From NCBI GenBank assembly GCA_031761405.1, contig JASEVX010000005.1, positions 31,731,127-31,795,126 on the forward strand: a stretch of 64,000 bases of DNA. The letters are read 5' to 3'. The translations under genes were made by a program, and so were the position numbers. Below, one piece after another: positions 1 to 10,362 of this stretch (position 1 is the stretch's first letter; every line of letters starts with the position of its first letter). The notes below the pieces were generated by a model. That model did not search any database and was not told the origin of the DNA. It saw nothing but the letters and a program-made list of their open reading frames with translations. Source of the stretch: Serripes groenlandicus (taxonomy: Eukaryota; Mollusca; Bivalvia; Cardiida; Cardiidae).

Positions 1-2
1 TT

Positions 3-305
3 GTGGTAGCTACAAGCCTGATTGCTTGGCTGATCCCAGATGTTCCATCCGATATCAAGAAACAAATACGCAGGCAGGCTTATATTTCTAATGAGATTGT
101 GATTAAAACAGAGCTTGTCAAGGCACGAGGTGAATCCATTGGTGATAAAATTCTTGGCGACCTCCTCGTTGGAGGTTCTCTAAAGAACAGGCCCAATGGA
201 GGAAGTAACGGTACAGAATTACGTCATCGGGCGGGGAGTGAAGCCGATGATCCGAACGATACTAAAATAACGATGGTTGATGATGTATCGGTGTCCAATA
301 TTTAA
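3..305 (+). CDS. Anoctamin (TMEM16) family protein, C-terminal exon, 5' partial
   Basis: The frame is open from the window edge to a TAA at 303-305. The peptide starts in a hydrophobic stretch followed by WLIPDVPSDIKKQIRR at residues 9-24. This is the conserved junction after the last membrane helix of anoctamins, the calcium-activated chloride channels and lipid scramblases of animal membranes. The next ~75 residues (EIVIKTELVKARGES, then a polar Gly/Asn/Asp-rich tail) fit the divergent cytoplasmic C-terminus of the family. Upstream exons lie outside the window, so the paralogue cannot be named and the exon start is unknown. The motif match is seen in the sequence; channel or scramblase activity is family knowledge only. 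Confidence 0.82.
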   Translation: MVATSLIAWLIPDVPSDIKKQIRRQAYISNEIVIKTELVKARGESIGDKILGDLLVGGSLKNRPNGGSNGTELRHRAGSEADDPNDTKITMVDDVSVSNI

Positions 306-412
306 CAGATGATACATGTGAATACAATTAAGGAATATTTGTGGACACAAAATTAGTTCTTCCATACCAGTGTGTAACCGTAATGCTAAAAGTTTACACT
401 TTTATACCTAAT

Positions 413-563
413 TGATCCCCAGTCGCGGCACGACGGTCATGGTGGAGTGCCCATGGGCAATGCACATTTTCTAGCCTAACTCTGGTTTCTTTACCCAGGG
501 ATCATGAATTATTGAGCTGTCGCCGTGATATAACCAAAATACTGTTGAAACCGGCGTAAAACC
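413..563 (+). repeat. SINE fragment, tRNA-Ser-like family, 5' truncated
   Basis: It begins inside the B-box region (CCAGTCGCGGCAC) and runs through a body with TCATGGTGGAGTG to the tail CCGTGATATAACC...GGCGTAAAAC. The same body occurs on the minus strand at 19256-19411, where the tRNA-like head is intact. It lies in the 3' flank of the anoctamin exon. Confidence 0.6.
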
Positions 564-572
564 TTATTTTAA

Positions 573-793
573 CCCTTTCCCTCATATAGACGCTTTCTGA
601 GGCCTCTGCAGCAGACGACTTTTTGAAAACATAGTGACAAAAGAAGAAATTGCTCAAAACAAACAATTTCTCCTTGAACCACAATGTTTTCCTATTTTAC
701 TCATAGGTTATCCATTCAATTATAGAGATTTTCTTTTTTTTGACAAAATATGTTCAAAGTCGTCTGCTGCAGAATGTCGTATGAGGGAAAGTG
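573..793. mobile_element. TTAA-target MITE (family 1), complete
   Basis: Ends are CCCTTTCCCTCATATAG and ATGAGGGAAAGTG, flanked by TTAA at 569-572 and 794-797. Inside are the arms GCAGCAGACGACTTT and AAAGTCGTCTGCTGC. It encodes no protein. Confidence 0.8.
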
Positions 794-843
794 TTAAATG
801 AATAAGCCTCATCTGACGACAAAGGGGTCTTGTTGCATCTCCA

Positions 844-1146
844 TTATAGAATAACGCACAATACAACTATAATTTTCCAAAGCAGGTAAATCTGTGTCTC
901 TTTAGAAGTAAGGGTTTCCGTGAAGGCTCTGGTGAGACTCTGTACATGTATATGCAAATGGTCAGCTGTGTAGTCACTGTTCCCAGATGCCATAAGACTC
1001 AAAATCGGCTCGAATTTAGATTTTTCCTTTTCTCTCAATTCTGGATACTCACGTAACAATGATGATCTAATCATTTGAGGTTCAGTAGTGTCTTTGCTCA
1101 GCATTATCTGCCAAGTCCTCCAGGCATGTTTAACTCTTTCCCACAT
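844..1146 (-). CDS. Unrecognised ORF ending in a hydrophobic segment; possible terminal exon
   Basis: A minus-strand frame of 100 codons. The first few residues (MWERVKHA) are read from the end of a family-1 MITE at about 1128-1150, so the start is not real. The remaining ~90 residues are charged and helix-like (EYPELREKEKSKFEP) and end with LLWKIIVVLCVIL just before the stop, resembling a C-terminal membrane anchor. No family is recognised. It could be a terminal exon of an otherwise unseen minus-strand gene, or chance. Confidence 0.22.
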   Translation of the reverse strand: MWERVKHAWRTWQIMLSKDTTEPQMIRSSLLREYPELREKEKSKFEPILSLMASGNSDYTADHLHIHVQSLTRAFTETLTSKETQIYLLWKIIVVLCVIL

Positions 1147-1640
1147 CTGCAGCAGACGACCTTGAAAACGTCTAGGTGAATGCTTAAAAAAATCCCTTTA
1201 GATGAAAAGACAATAATTGAATGGAGTTGAAAACATGGCAACAAAAGGGGAAATTGCTCGTTTTAAGCAATTTCTTCTTCTTTTGCCATGTTTTTAAAAA
1301 GCCTTCTGCTGTATACCCCTCTTCTTTGAAGCAAAGTTTGGAAACCTTGTGGGAAAACGAGAAAATGTTTTTGTGAAGCAATTTCTACATTTTTCATAAT
1401 GTTTTCAAAATTTATATTAATCCTTTACCAGATACAGCAAATCTGCTGCAGATGACTTCTGTGACATCTTGACAAAACTGGAAATTCTCTATAAGTGAAA
1501 TGAATGAATCGAGTTAAAAACATTGCGGCAGAAGGAATAATTGTTCATTAAAAGCAATTTCCCCTTTTTCCACAATGTTTTCTTAAGTCGTCTGCTGTAG
1601 ATGTGTCAAATGTGTCTATATGTGGGAAAGTGAAAAGTGT
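1130..1640. mobile_element. Two adjoining diverged family-1 MITEs
   Basis: TTAACTCTTTCCCACAT with CAGCAGACGACC opens the block at about 1130, and TATGTGGGAAAGTG closes it near 1633. Two core hairpins (around 1230-1290 and 1520-1575) and a second left end at about 1415 (ATCCTTTACCAGATACAG) indicate two diverged copies. Confidence 0.6.
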
Positions 1641-1977
1641 AGAGGTGTGACAGCTGTCAGGATTGATCATGGGGCTTTGCAGAATGTATTCGAGAAATGG
1701 TGACATAGCAATTTTATTCACTTGTGTATGCTGTAAAGTCGTAGACAGTATATTGTGTAAACATGTGACTGAGATTTGACATCAATGCAATTTTTATATG
1801 TTTTTCTTTTTTAACATTATCAGATGCTAGAAACAGAAAGATTAGCTTGCCTTTTCAAGTTCTTTTTTATTCTATTGACATTGTACCTTCTGCATGATGC
1901 ATTTTGCTTTGTTTTTTATTTCTGTAAAATTTTTCATTCAAAAATACATACAAATCAAATTAGCTTATTACCGGTAT

Positions 1978-2455
1978 AACCCTTTCCCACATCAAACAAT
2001 TATGCAGCTGACTTTTGAAATCATTTTGGTAAAAATATGAAAAACCTCTCTATATGAAAGTATATCGAGGGCTTGGCATTAAATGGTTGTAACTCAAATT
2101 GGTATTTGTTTACCAAGGTTAATCACCTCGCCATTAAGTCTTTATAAGTGTTAAATCATTTTTCTTTGTAAACATTGGAAATTTAAGTGCCATTGCTCGT
2201 TCTGAGCAATGGCACCTAAATTTGCATTGTTTACAAAGGGGTCAAAATTGCCCCTAAACCAGGGTTTTCAAAATAGGTTTTTAGTTACAACCGTCTCACG
2301 CCAAGCCCTCAATATAGTTATTGCAAAGGGTTGAAAACATTGTGAAAAAAAGGAGTAATAGGTCATCATGAGAAAATTCCACTTTTGACACAATGTTTTC
2401 AAAAGTCAGCTGCTGCAAAAGCACCAGAAAGTGTCTGTATGTGAAAAAGGGTGAA
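1978..2455. mobile_element. Diverged family-1 MITE interrupted by a family-3 MITE
   Basis: Left end TAACCCTTTCCCACATC; right part TTTTCAAAAGTCAGCTGCTGC and TATGTGAAAAAGGG. The family-3 element at 2067-2310 sits inside it. Confidence 0.65.
2067..2310. mobile_element. Family-3 MITE, complete
   Basis: A 244-bp element with ends GAGGGCTTGGC and GCCAAGCCCTC. Subterminal arms are GTTGTAACT and AGTTACAAC, with a central hairpin GTGCCATTGCTC/GAGCAATGGCAC. The same element is found at 24067-24310 and 51195-51439. It has no coding capacity. Confidence 0.75.
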
Positions 2456-2598
2456 TGCAGAGTAACGAAAGGTATGTATATTTCTTAACTACAATTAGTC
2501 ATAACAATTTTCCATTTAGTCAAGAAATATAAAACTTGCTTTTGACCTTAATGCCTGTTGACATTATATATTCCAATTAAATTATTAGTGTCTACTTT

Positions 2599-2842
2599 CT
2601 TGCCTAACCCACGGGTTCGATACCCGGTTGCGGCAACATTCTTTCGGCCGATGTTTTCCATTGCCTCTCACCTCTGATCTATGTGAGAAAGTAGTCGGTG
2701 GCTTCGAAAGAATGTTGTGTAAGTACTGGTGTGGGAAAGCCAGGAAAACATGGGTAGGTGCACTGACCGCCGTGATATGACCAAAGCTGTTGAAAGCGGC
2801 GTTAAACTCCAAACATACAAACAAACAAACTTGCCTAACCCA
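2599..2842 (+). mobile_element. 5'-truncated SINE with 13-bp target-site duplication
   Basis: The insert 2612-2829 starts at the B box (GGTTCGATACCCGG) and ends in a CAAACAAAC tail. CTTGCCTAACCCA is repeated exactly at 2599-2611 and 2830-2842. The body matches the full-length copy at 4073-4349. Confidence 0.8.
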
Positions 2843-3051
2843 TTACTTCACATGGCTTTTCATAGGTCTTTTGCTTTACAAGCATCAGACGAACAATTTC
2901 AATAATCTAGAAAACTGAAGGAATTATATTGATAAAGATTTGAAAATATTGCAAAAAAAAGGTGTTTCAAATCATCTTTTATTGCAATGTTTTCAAAAGT
3001 CGACTACAACAGCAGTCGTCAAATGACGTCTGTGTGAAGTAATGGGTTATT
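2836..3051. mobile_element. MITE related to family 1, variant termini
   Basis: Ends TAACCCATTACTTCACA and TGTGAAGTAATGGGTTA are exact inverted repeats around a diverged family-1 interior (TTTTCAAAAGTCGAC). The SINE at 2612-2829 duplicated part of its left end. Confidence 0.65.
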
Positions 3052-3513
3052 ACAAGAGAACCCACTGAACTTCTTTACATGGATATAAGGGTTTATCTGT
3101 CATAATTTGATATCAGAAAGGTGTTAATAATTCTCAGCCCTTTCAAATTGAATATTCTATGTGATTATAGAAAAATGTACTGTACACTTATGTTTATAAC
3201 TCTTCTCTTTATATATGATATATGAATCATTTTGGCATTAAAGTTGGCATTTGAATGAACAAGTATATATTTTCAAGTGTTCATAATAAGCATTAAACTG
3301 AAAAAATAAATTAACTTGATCCAGGAAAACTGACCTGAAGATATTTGCAATCAATGTAGATCAAGATCATCCTTTGCATGTATGCAGCCTTATCTGGTTC
3401 TACACTATTCATCTATTATTCATAGAAGGTATCAAGAAATTACTGACAAACATTGTGCATTTGTATCAGATAGTTTGAGTGCACAGACAGATTTTTATAT
3501 ACACTTATCTTAA

Positions 3514-3735
3514 CCCTTTCCCTCATATAGACGCTTTCTGACGCATCTGCAGCAGACAGCTTTTTGAAAACATAGTGACAAAAGAAGAAATTGCACAAAA
3601 CGTGCAATTTCTCCTTTTGCCACAATGTTTTCCACTTTTTGTCATAGGTTATCCATTCAATTATGGAGATTTTCTATGTTTTGACAAAATACGTTCAAAG
3701 TCGTCTGCTGCAGAATTGTCGTATAAGGGAAAGGG
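3514..3735. mobile_element. TTAA-target MITE (family 1), complete
   Basis: TTAA at 3510-3513 and 3736-3739 flank CCCTTTCCC...GGGAAAGGG. The core hairpin has arms ending TTGCAC/GTGCAA. Confidence 0.85.
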
Positions 3736-3789
3736 TTAAAGATGCCAAGTTCGGGTTTCTAAGATCACCACTCAAGTCAAGATATTTAC

Positions 3790-4012
3790 ATTTTCCAAGA
3801 TATAGCAAATCAGCAGCAGACAACTGTGAAACCAGCTGGAGAAAAATATGGAAAATCTCTTTATATATAATTTTAGTTTTAAAATAGAGTTGAAAACCTT
3901 GTTGCAAAAGGAGAAATTGCTCATTATGAGCAATTTCTATTTTTGCCACAATGTTTTAAAAAAAGTCTGATTCATAGGCATCAGAAAAAAGTCTGTGGGA
4001 AAGGTTTACGTT
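3790..4012. mobile_element. Diverged family-1 MITE
   Basis: Contains AGCAGCAGACAACT, a strong core hairpin (GGAGAAATTGCTCATT/ATGAGCAATTTC) at about 3910-3950, and GTCTGTGGGAAAGG at the right. The left terminus is not clear. Confidence 0.5.
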
Positions 4013-4060
4013 TGTTTGACCAGGTGATGAAGCAAAGCATTGGAATGCTGTGTTCTTGGT

Positions 4061-4361
4061 ACAGAAGACGCCGACCCGGCCGGGTAGCTCAATTGGTAGC
4101 GTATCTGACTCGTGATCTGGAGGTCACAGGTTCGATACCCGGTTGCAGCGACATTCTTTCGGGCGATGTTTTCCATTGCCTCGCACCTCTGATCTATGTG
4201 AGAAAGTAGTCAGTGGCTTCGAAAGAATTTTGTGTAAGTACTGGTGTGGGAAAGCCAGGAAAACATGGGTAGGTGCACTGACCGCTGTGATATGACCAAA
4301 GCTGTTGAAAGCGGCGTTAAACTCCAAACAAACAAACAAAACAAACAAAACAGAAGACGCC
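4061..4361 (+). mobile_element. Full-length tRNA-derived SINE with target-site duplications
   Basis: The element is 4073-4349. Its tRNA-like head has an A box (TAGCTCAATTGGTAGC, from about 4085) and a B box (GGTTCGATACC, about 4130). The body contains TGAGAAAGTAGTC, and the tail GCGGCGTTAAACTCC runs into CAAA repeats. ACAGAAGACGCC is duplicated at 4061-4072 and 4350-4361. Such elements are transcribed from the internal RNA polymerase III promoter and moved by LINE enzymes (family knowledge). Confidence 0.88.
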
Positions 4362-4439
4362 TATCGCTATTCAGAACCTTCAAGTGTTTGTGTGCTTGTC
4401 TTCGCAGCATGATGCATAGGACTGTCTCCTCTTTGTCTT

Positions 4440-4662
4440 ATTTTTACAACACATTTGAAACAGATCACTTTGAAATCATATAGGCAAAAATGTGGAAAAT
4501 ATCTATAAATGACACGTTTAATTATTGAATAGTATTGAAACAATTTTGGCAAAAGGAGGAATTGCTTGTCTTGAGTAATTTCTTCTTTTGTCACAATGTT
4601 TTAAAAAAGTTGTCTGCTGCAGAGGCGTCAGAAAGCGTCTATATGTTGAAAAGGATTAATTA
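4440..4662. mobile_element. Diverged family-1 MITE
   Basis: Shows GTTGTCTGCTGCAGAGGCG, a core hairpin around GAGGAATTGCTTGTC, and a degraded right end AAAAGGATTAAT. The left end is eroded. Confidence 0.5.
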
Positions 4663-4679
4663 AATGAAAGGATGATTAT

Positions 4680-5520
4680 GACAGGTGACATTGTGTCCTT
4701 CAAAATACTCCTGTGAAGTTAATTTATCACAATTTAAAGCAAAATTGCCAATTGTTTTTCTTTTTACTTTCCATTAACATACCTTGTGCAATATTTCATG
4801 TTTCTGTGAAGTGTATTTAACCTTTTATAGATAAATGTATAATCTCTTTTTTGCATGCTAGTAATTTTTATACTGTTATCATGGAAATAATCTCTTGGAT
4901 TCTATCTTAGATCCTATGTATTTAGGAACATGGCTAAAACATTTTTTTTAATCCTTTATAATTATGTCTATTAAAGTTTGTTTTTGAAAATGTCAGTCGA
5001 AATAGATGAGCTATCAGGAAAAGATTCAACAATAATTCAAACATCAAATTATTTTGGCTACCAGAGCTCTAGATAAGGAATTCAATCTAAAATATGAGTA
5101 CCAAGCAATAATAAATGAGATATTCTCGTTAAGATAGAAGCATGTGTATCAACATTCATACAAGACAGTGTCGTCCAATTGCTCATAGTGTGGGAAATAT
5201 AAACTGCATGTTATTTCAATATTTTAAATTAATTTCACTGGATAATTGCATTGAGTTTTGTCTTTTATATTTAAGTTATATTTGATTACGTCAAACACAT
5301 TTTTAAATCAAGAAATTCCAACATTATTATTTTGTATTTGTTAATGATTTAATTATACTGACGAACAAGGTATAAAAAAAAAGATATGTTTCATATCCTT
5401 TTGTCAGTAACTATTTGTATGTGTATTAGAAAATGCCTGTATATTAAAAACACGCCAGCTTGATATGATTTATTACAATCACAAAGCTCTTTGATTATAT
5501 GCCCACAACCCTATTGCATA
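4680..5520. other. AT-rich interval, nothing recognised
   Basis: No coding frame, repeat unit or RNA signature could be supported in this AT-rich stretch. Confidence 0.5.
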
Positions 5521-5522
5521 TT

Positions 5523-5756
5523 TAACCCTTTCCCACATTTAGACCTTTTCTGGTGCCTTTGCAACAGACAACTTTTGTAAACATTGTGACCAAAGGACAA
5601 ATTGCTCATTATGAGAAATTTCTCTATTTGCCTCAATGTTTAATACTTTATTCAATAATAATTATTATACTTTCATATCTTTGGATTTTCCTTATATTTG
5701 CTATGACATTTTCAAAGTCGTCAGCTGCAGATTTGTTGTATATATGGGAAAGGGAT
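5523..5756. mobile_element. Family-1 MITE, older subfamily
   Basis: TTTAACCCTTTCCCACAT opens it and ATATGGGAAAGGGATCAA closes it. The arms CAACAGACAACTTT and AAAGTCGTCAGCTGC are slightly diverged. Confidence 0.7.
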
Positions 5757-6130
5757 CAATATTTTCTCCATTCAGTAGTGAACTGTGAACAATTTCGAAT
5801 TGTACTAAAATTGTTCTGTATTATATAATATATAGATATGGAACAAATAGTGATCAGTCCAGAACTTTTCAAATTTAACTTAAATATGTCTGGCATTAGA
5901 TATGGAACAAATAGTGAGCAGTCCAGAACAAGATGAGACTATACAATGTGTAGACTGATCTTACTCATCTCTGTTTACCATGATTTTGTGAGTGAATCTA
6001 TTCCTTTATTTACCATATAATATATATTTGTACTAGACGTATTTTTATACACATGAAATGTATGAAACTTATGATGTAATTACATGTATAATAAATATGT
6101 ATTGCATGATCAAATGTTAACCTCCAATGA
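5757..6130. repeat. AT-rich interval with a short direct repeat
   Basis: A ~33-bp segment containing GATATGGAACAAATAGTGA and CAGTCCAGAAC occurs twice, at about 5834 and 5900. Nothing else is recognised. Confidence 0.4.
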
Positions 6131-6131
6131 T

Positions 6132-6385
6132 TTAACTCTCTCCAATATGTAGACTTTACCGATACATCTGCAACATACGTGTTTTGCTAACATTGCAGCA
6201 AATGGAAAAAATTATCGTATTGAGCATCTTCCCCTGTTGCTGCAATGTTTTCAACTGTTTTCTTAAATCCAGGTTTTCCCCTTCATTGTTTTTGAAGTTT
6301 GCTGCAGATTATTTATTTTTTGTGCAACAGTTTTAAAATCAACCCTGTTCACCTATAGAATATTCTCAAATTGGGAAAGTTTAAA
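6132..6385. mobile_element. Diverged family-1 MITE
   Basis: Starts TTTAACTCTCTCCAATATG and ends near AAATTGGGAAAGTTTAAA, with a poor core hairpin (GCAGCAAATGG/TGTTGCTGC). Confidence 0.45.
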
Positions 6386-6596
6386 AAATAGCATCTATGA
6401 TATAATGGGATGAAATCTTACCTCGGTATGTAATGGAATCTCGTTATGGTTTTTATCCCCTGTCAAGTGTTCAAGGAATACACTTTAGATTTACTTTAAC
6501 GAAAATATTAAATAAATACTCAATGTAATAGTTCTGTCTTAACTGTTGTATTTGATTACCATGGTATCTAATGATCATAACCAAAGACCACACGGC

Positions 6597-6903
6597 TTAA
6601 CCCTTTCCCTCATAAGACAATTCTGCAGCAGACGACTTTGAACATATTTTGTCAAAAAATAGAAAATCTCTTTAATTGAATGGATAGAAAGCATTGTGGC
6701 AAAAGGAGAAATTGCTCGTTTTGTTAACCCTTTCCCATATACGACAAATCTACCATTGATAACATTTGGATTATGGAAACTATATCAATGTAAGAATAAT
6801 TATTGATTAAAGTTGAAACATTGAGGCAAAAGAAGAATTTCTCATTATGAGTTTTTCAAAAGTCCTCTGCTGCAAATGCTTCTTCAGTTGGGAAAGGGTT
6901 AAA
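6597..6903. mobile_element. Truncated family-1 MITE abutting a second one
   Basis: The first copy starts at TTAACCCTTTCCCTCAT (6598) and stops inside its core hairpin at about 6724. There a second TTAACCCTTTCCC begins and runs to GGGAAAGGGTTAA at about 6902. Confidence 0.65.
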
Positions 6904-7013
6904 TGAAGAATAATTATCCAATTGCCCAATATTTCGATACATTATTTCAATGTAGATATATTCTTCTTAAATGTAGATTCACTCTCAATTGTCAAAAACT
7001 TATATCTCTTTAT

Positions 7014-7218
7014 AACCCTTTCCGGCATACAGACTCTCTCTGACGCCTCTGCAGCAGAAGACTTTTGAAAAGATTGTGGGAAAAGGAGAAATTGCTCGTG
7101 AGCAATTTCTCCTTTTCCCAGAATCTTTTCAATTTTATTCAATAGAGAGTTTCCATACTTTTGACTAATGTTTTAAAAGTCGTCTGCTACAGATTTGTTG
7201 TATGTGGGAAAGGTTTGA
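7014..7218. mobile_element. Family-1 MITE with very strong core hairpin
   Basis: TAACCCTTTCCGGCATA and TATGTGGGAAAGGTTT bound it. The core reads AAAGATTGTGGGAAAAGGAG and its near-exact inverse at 7069-7132. Confidence 0.65.
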
Positions 7219-7354
7219 ATATTGATCAAGAATCCACCAAAGTGGTGCACATGGCTTCATAATTCGATCCATGCTCACACTATCTATTTCACTTCTGTCG
7301 TCGACCAATATCGATAACCAGTCTAGCTACACTCTCTATGGCTGCTTTCTCTGC

Positions 7355-7560
7355 TCTTATCGCTTTCCCACGCATGACAAATCTGCAACAGACGACATCG
7401 AAAAAATCTGCTAAATAATATGGTAAATCTCTAAATCAAATTAAAATCATTAAATAGAGTTAAAAATATTGATGCAAAAGGAGATTATGCTCATTATGCT
7501 CATTATGAAATAAGACAATTACTTTCATTGGAAAGGACTTTTGTCATTTCCTCTTTTGTT
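7355..7560. mobile_element. Eroded family-1 MITE
   Basis: Recognised only by CTTTCCCACGCATGAC, CTGCAACAGACGAC and GATGCAAAAGGAGA. The right end is not visible. Confidence 0.4.
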
Positions 7561-7569
7561 GTGTCGCCA

Positions 7570-8085
7570 GACCTGCACATTTTACAACTAGCCACTATGG
7601 CTTGAACACAATTTGAGAGAGTTGCCCGAGGAGCATTTCTACCAACTTATCTTGGAATCAGACACATAGATTCAGAGAAGTTTTTAAACCCCCTTTCTGA
7701 TGCCGGGGCAACCAAACATTCAACATAGAAGTATAATCTTTGAACAATTTTCAAAGATGACCACTTTAGGAACATTTCTGTGAAGTTTGCTCGAAATTGG
7801 TCAAGCTGTTAAGGAGAAGATGTCATTTGAAGCTAAACCGACTTAACGAGGAACGGACACACTTATGGGCTATGTTTCACCCCTTAGATGGTATGGTACC
7901 TACATTGTTTTCAAACAAAAGAATAAGTTTTTTGTTTCCTTTTAACTTAGGCCACACCTCTAAATAATAACCCAATCGTGCACCCAGACAGACTGAGAAT
8001 GGACGATGTACGGAGAGTGATCAGAATAGATGATTTGAGCATTTGGCTCAGGTGATCCAGAGGTCTCTGGGTGATCTAAAAATGT
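7570..8085. other. Interval with no recognised gene
   Basis: Moderate-GC stretch with no open frame of note. It reads like an old interspersed repeat, but no second copy is seen in the window. Confidence 0.35.
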
Positions 8086-8091
8086 GTTTAA

Positions 8092-8284
8092 CCCTTACCC
8101 TAATACGACAATTCTGAAGCAGACGACTTTGAACGTATTTTGTCAAAACATAGAAAATCTCCACAATTGAATGGATAACCTATGACAAAAAGTGGAAAAC
8201 ATTATGGCAAAATTATGAGAAATTGCACGTTCAAGAAGCCGTCTGCTGCAGAGGCGTCAGAAAGCGTCTATATGAGGGAAAGGG
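8092..8284. mobile_element. TTAA-target MITE (family 1), internally shortened
   Basis: TTAA at 8088-8091 and 8285-8288. The right half of the core hairpin is missing: GAAATTGCACGTTC jumps directly to AAGCCGTCTGC, giving 193 bp instead of ~222. Confidence 0.75.
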
Positions 8285-8573
8285 TTAAAAGGAAACTTTT
8301 AAGATTTATAATTTAACAAAAACGTTGAGATTTTGCGATGGTGTGACCAAGAATTTACAGGTTGTGTATGCTAAGGCCTTTTTAAGGATGTTGACCAATC
8401 TTGTCCAATTTTAATATTTCGAATGACTTGTTTGATAAACTTAGTCAGAATTTAAAAGTGGACATTTAAAAAATGGCCTCAACATATATATGGGACAACA
8501 CTGCTCATCGAGATCACTGATCATGGTCACATGAAGTGGATCTCTGGTCCGGAGTCTCCCTTCTCTTGAAGCC

Positions 8574-8685
8574 GAGCCCCGGTAGCTCAGTCGGTAGCGA
8601 CTCGGGCTCTCACTCCCGGGGTTGTGAGTTCGAACCTTAGTATGGACAACATTTTTTTTAACCGCGTTAAGCCGATCAATCAATC
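8574..8685 (+). repeat. Internally deleted SINE (head plus tail)
   Basis: A box CGGTAGCTCAGTCGGTAGCG and B box GTGAGTTCGAACC are followed almost directly by CGCGTTAAGCCGATCAATC. The head matches the copies at 37361-37658 and 60440-60685. Confidence 0.6.
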
Positions 8686-8810
8686 TTTCTTGTCAACGTA
8701 CAACTGTCTCACATGTATAACACCATAGCCAAGGTTGATAGAAGCTTCTATTCAGCTTATGATCGTAATATTGGATTGTTTGGTTTTTGACACCGATATC
8801 AACAGTTTTT

Positions 8811-9839
8811 AGCTCCACTGGCTGAGCCCTAACCTCCCTAACCACTTGGCCAATTGGGATTAAACTTCATAGGAAGCATCCTCTCAATGTCCTCTCCTAA
8901 ATTCATTCAATTATTTTGGATCCATGTTAAATTCTGGTTTCCATGGCAACCGAAAAAAAAAAAAGGGAAAACTTAAAAAATCTTCTCCGACGAAAGTGTT
9001 GGGTTGATTTTCAAACACTTTTAAAAAAAATGTTCCTTGGGTGACCCTCTATTAGATTCCTTCAAGCAATGTTGATTGGTCGAGAAACATTGCCGCCAGG
9101 GGGCGCGGCTCTTTTGCATTATATGGCTATAGTGAAAACTCAAAAAATCTTTTCCTCCAAAACTGTCAGGCTGATTTTCAAATAATTTTGTAAAAATATT
9201 CCTTGGATGATCCTCTATCAGCTTCCTTCAAGCCATGTTGACTGCTTGAAAAACATGGCCGCCAGGGGGGCGGGACTATTTTGCCTTATATGGTATAGTG
9301 AACACTTAAAAAATCTTCTCCTCCGGAAGTGTCAGTCCGATTTTCAAATAATGTTATAGATATTTGCCATGCGTGACCCTCTATTAGATTCCTTTAAGCC
9401 ATGTAGATTGGTCGACAAACATGTCCGCCAGGGGGCAGGGCTATTTTGCCTTATATGGATATAGTGAAAACTTAAAAAATCTTCTCCGACGAAAGTATTT
9501 GGCCGATTTTCAAATAATTGTGTAGAAGTGTTCCTTGGGTGACTCTCTATCAAATTCCACCAAGCCATGTTGATTGGTCTTAAAATATAGCTGCCAGAGG
9601 TTGGGGCTGTTAGCCTTATATTGGCCTTAGTGAAAACTTTAAAAATCGTCTCTTCCTAAACTATATGGCCGATTTTTCAAATAATTCTGCAGAAATTATC
9701 CTTGGGTGACACTCTACGAAATTCCTTCAAGCCATGGTGATTAGCAAATATTCATGGACACCAGGGGGCGGTGCTGTTTGGAGTTTTTATTTTTGCCTAA
9801 TGGCGTTGGAGCGATACTGGCCCTCTTAGGCCTCTTGTT
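8811..9839 (+). mobile_element. Helentron-like nonautonomous element with ~170-bp internal tandem repeats
   Basis: The left end AGCTCCACTGGCTGAGCCC has a loose inverse (GGCGTTGGAGC) near the right end. That is followed by a short stem GGCC-CTCTTA-GGCC and the terminus TCTTGTT. It sits between a T run and the next base without a visible duplication. The interior holds five or so units of 166-172 bp, each with AAAAATCTTCTCC, GATTTTCAAATAAT and GCCGCCAGGGGGCG. The layout (subterminal inverted repeats, internal minisatellite, 3' hairpin) is that described for DINE-1/HINE elements. Assignment is by architecture only; no Rep-helicase is present. Confidence 0.65.
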
Positions 9840-9864
9840 CAGTTATGTGACGGCATTTTCTGGG

Positions 9865-9960
9865 CAAGTAACGACCAGTCAGTCGAATTACTAACGAATA
9901 ACCAACCCTGCAACCCTGAGCGCCAAGGAGGGCAGCCATTTATACTATGTTGGTAGTTTC
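9865..9960 (-). repeat. SINE body fragment (minus)
   Basis: CCTGAGCGCCAAGGAGGGCA matches the SINE bodies at 22811-22985 (minus) and 32099-32316 (plus). Confidence 0.45.
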
Positions 9961-10360
9961 AGGTAACGTTTGACGTCATGTGATGTAAATGACCGAGCAC
10001 ACCATTTCTACCAAATTCAGTACGCCTGAAAAAATAGTGCAAGCTATTCTAGACTGAATTAAGAATGCAAACATAAGCAAACGTAAATAAGTAAAATAGA
10101 ATCAACTTATTCCAGGTAACCAAATAAAATTACAAGTCTCAGAATGTGTAGTACATTCTTGCAAATTAAAATCAGCTGTATATCAAATCTATTTTACGAA
10201 ATTTATGTACAACTTTCTCAAATTTAGAAACATAACTTTTTTAGCACAGTATAGCAATTTTCGACAATTATCACCTTTCAACTTTATTGTTGCAACAAAC
10301 AATACATCCACCAACCCTAACCTAATACAAAAAAAGGGAGATAAATCAGATGTAAACAAT
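9961..10360. other. AT-rich interval, nothing recognised
   Basis: No gene or repeat identified. It directly precedes the truncated LINE. Confidence 0.4.
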
Positions 10361-10362
10361 TA

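Noticed and set aside
4073..4150. Functional tRNA gene
   Set aside because: A and B boxes are present, but the cloverleaf cannot be completed with confidence and the sequence continues into a SINE body with target duplications. The same holds for the other tRNA-like heads.
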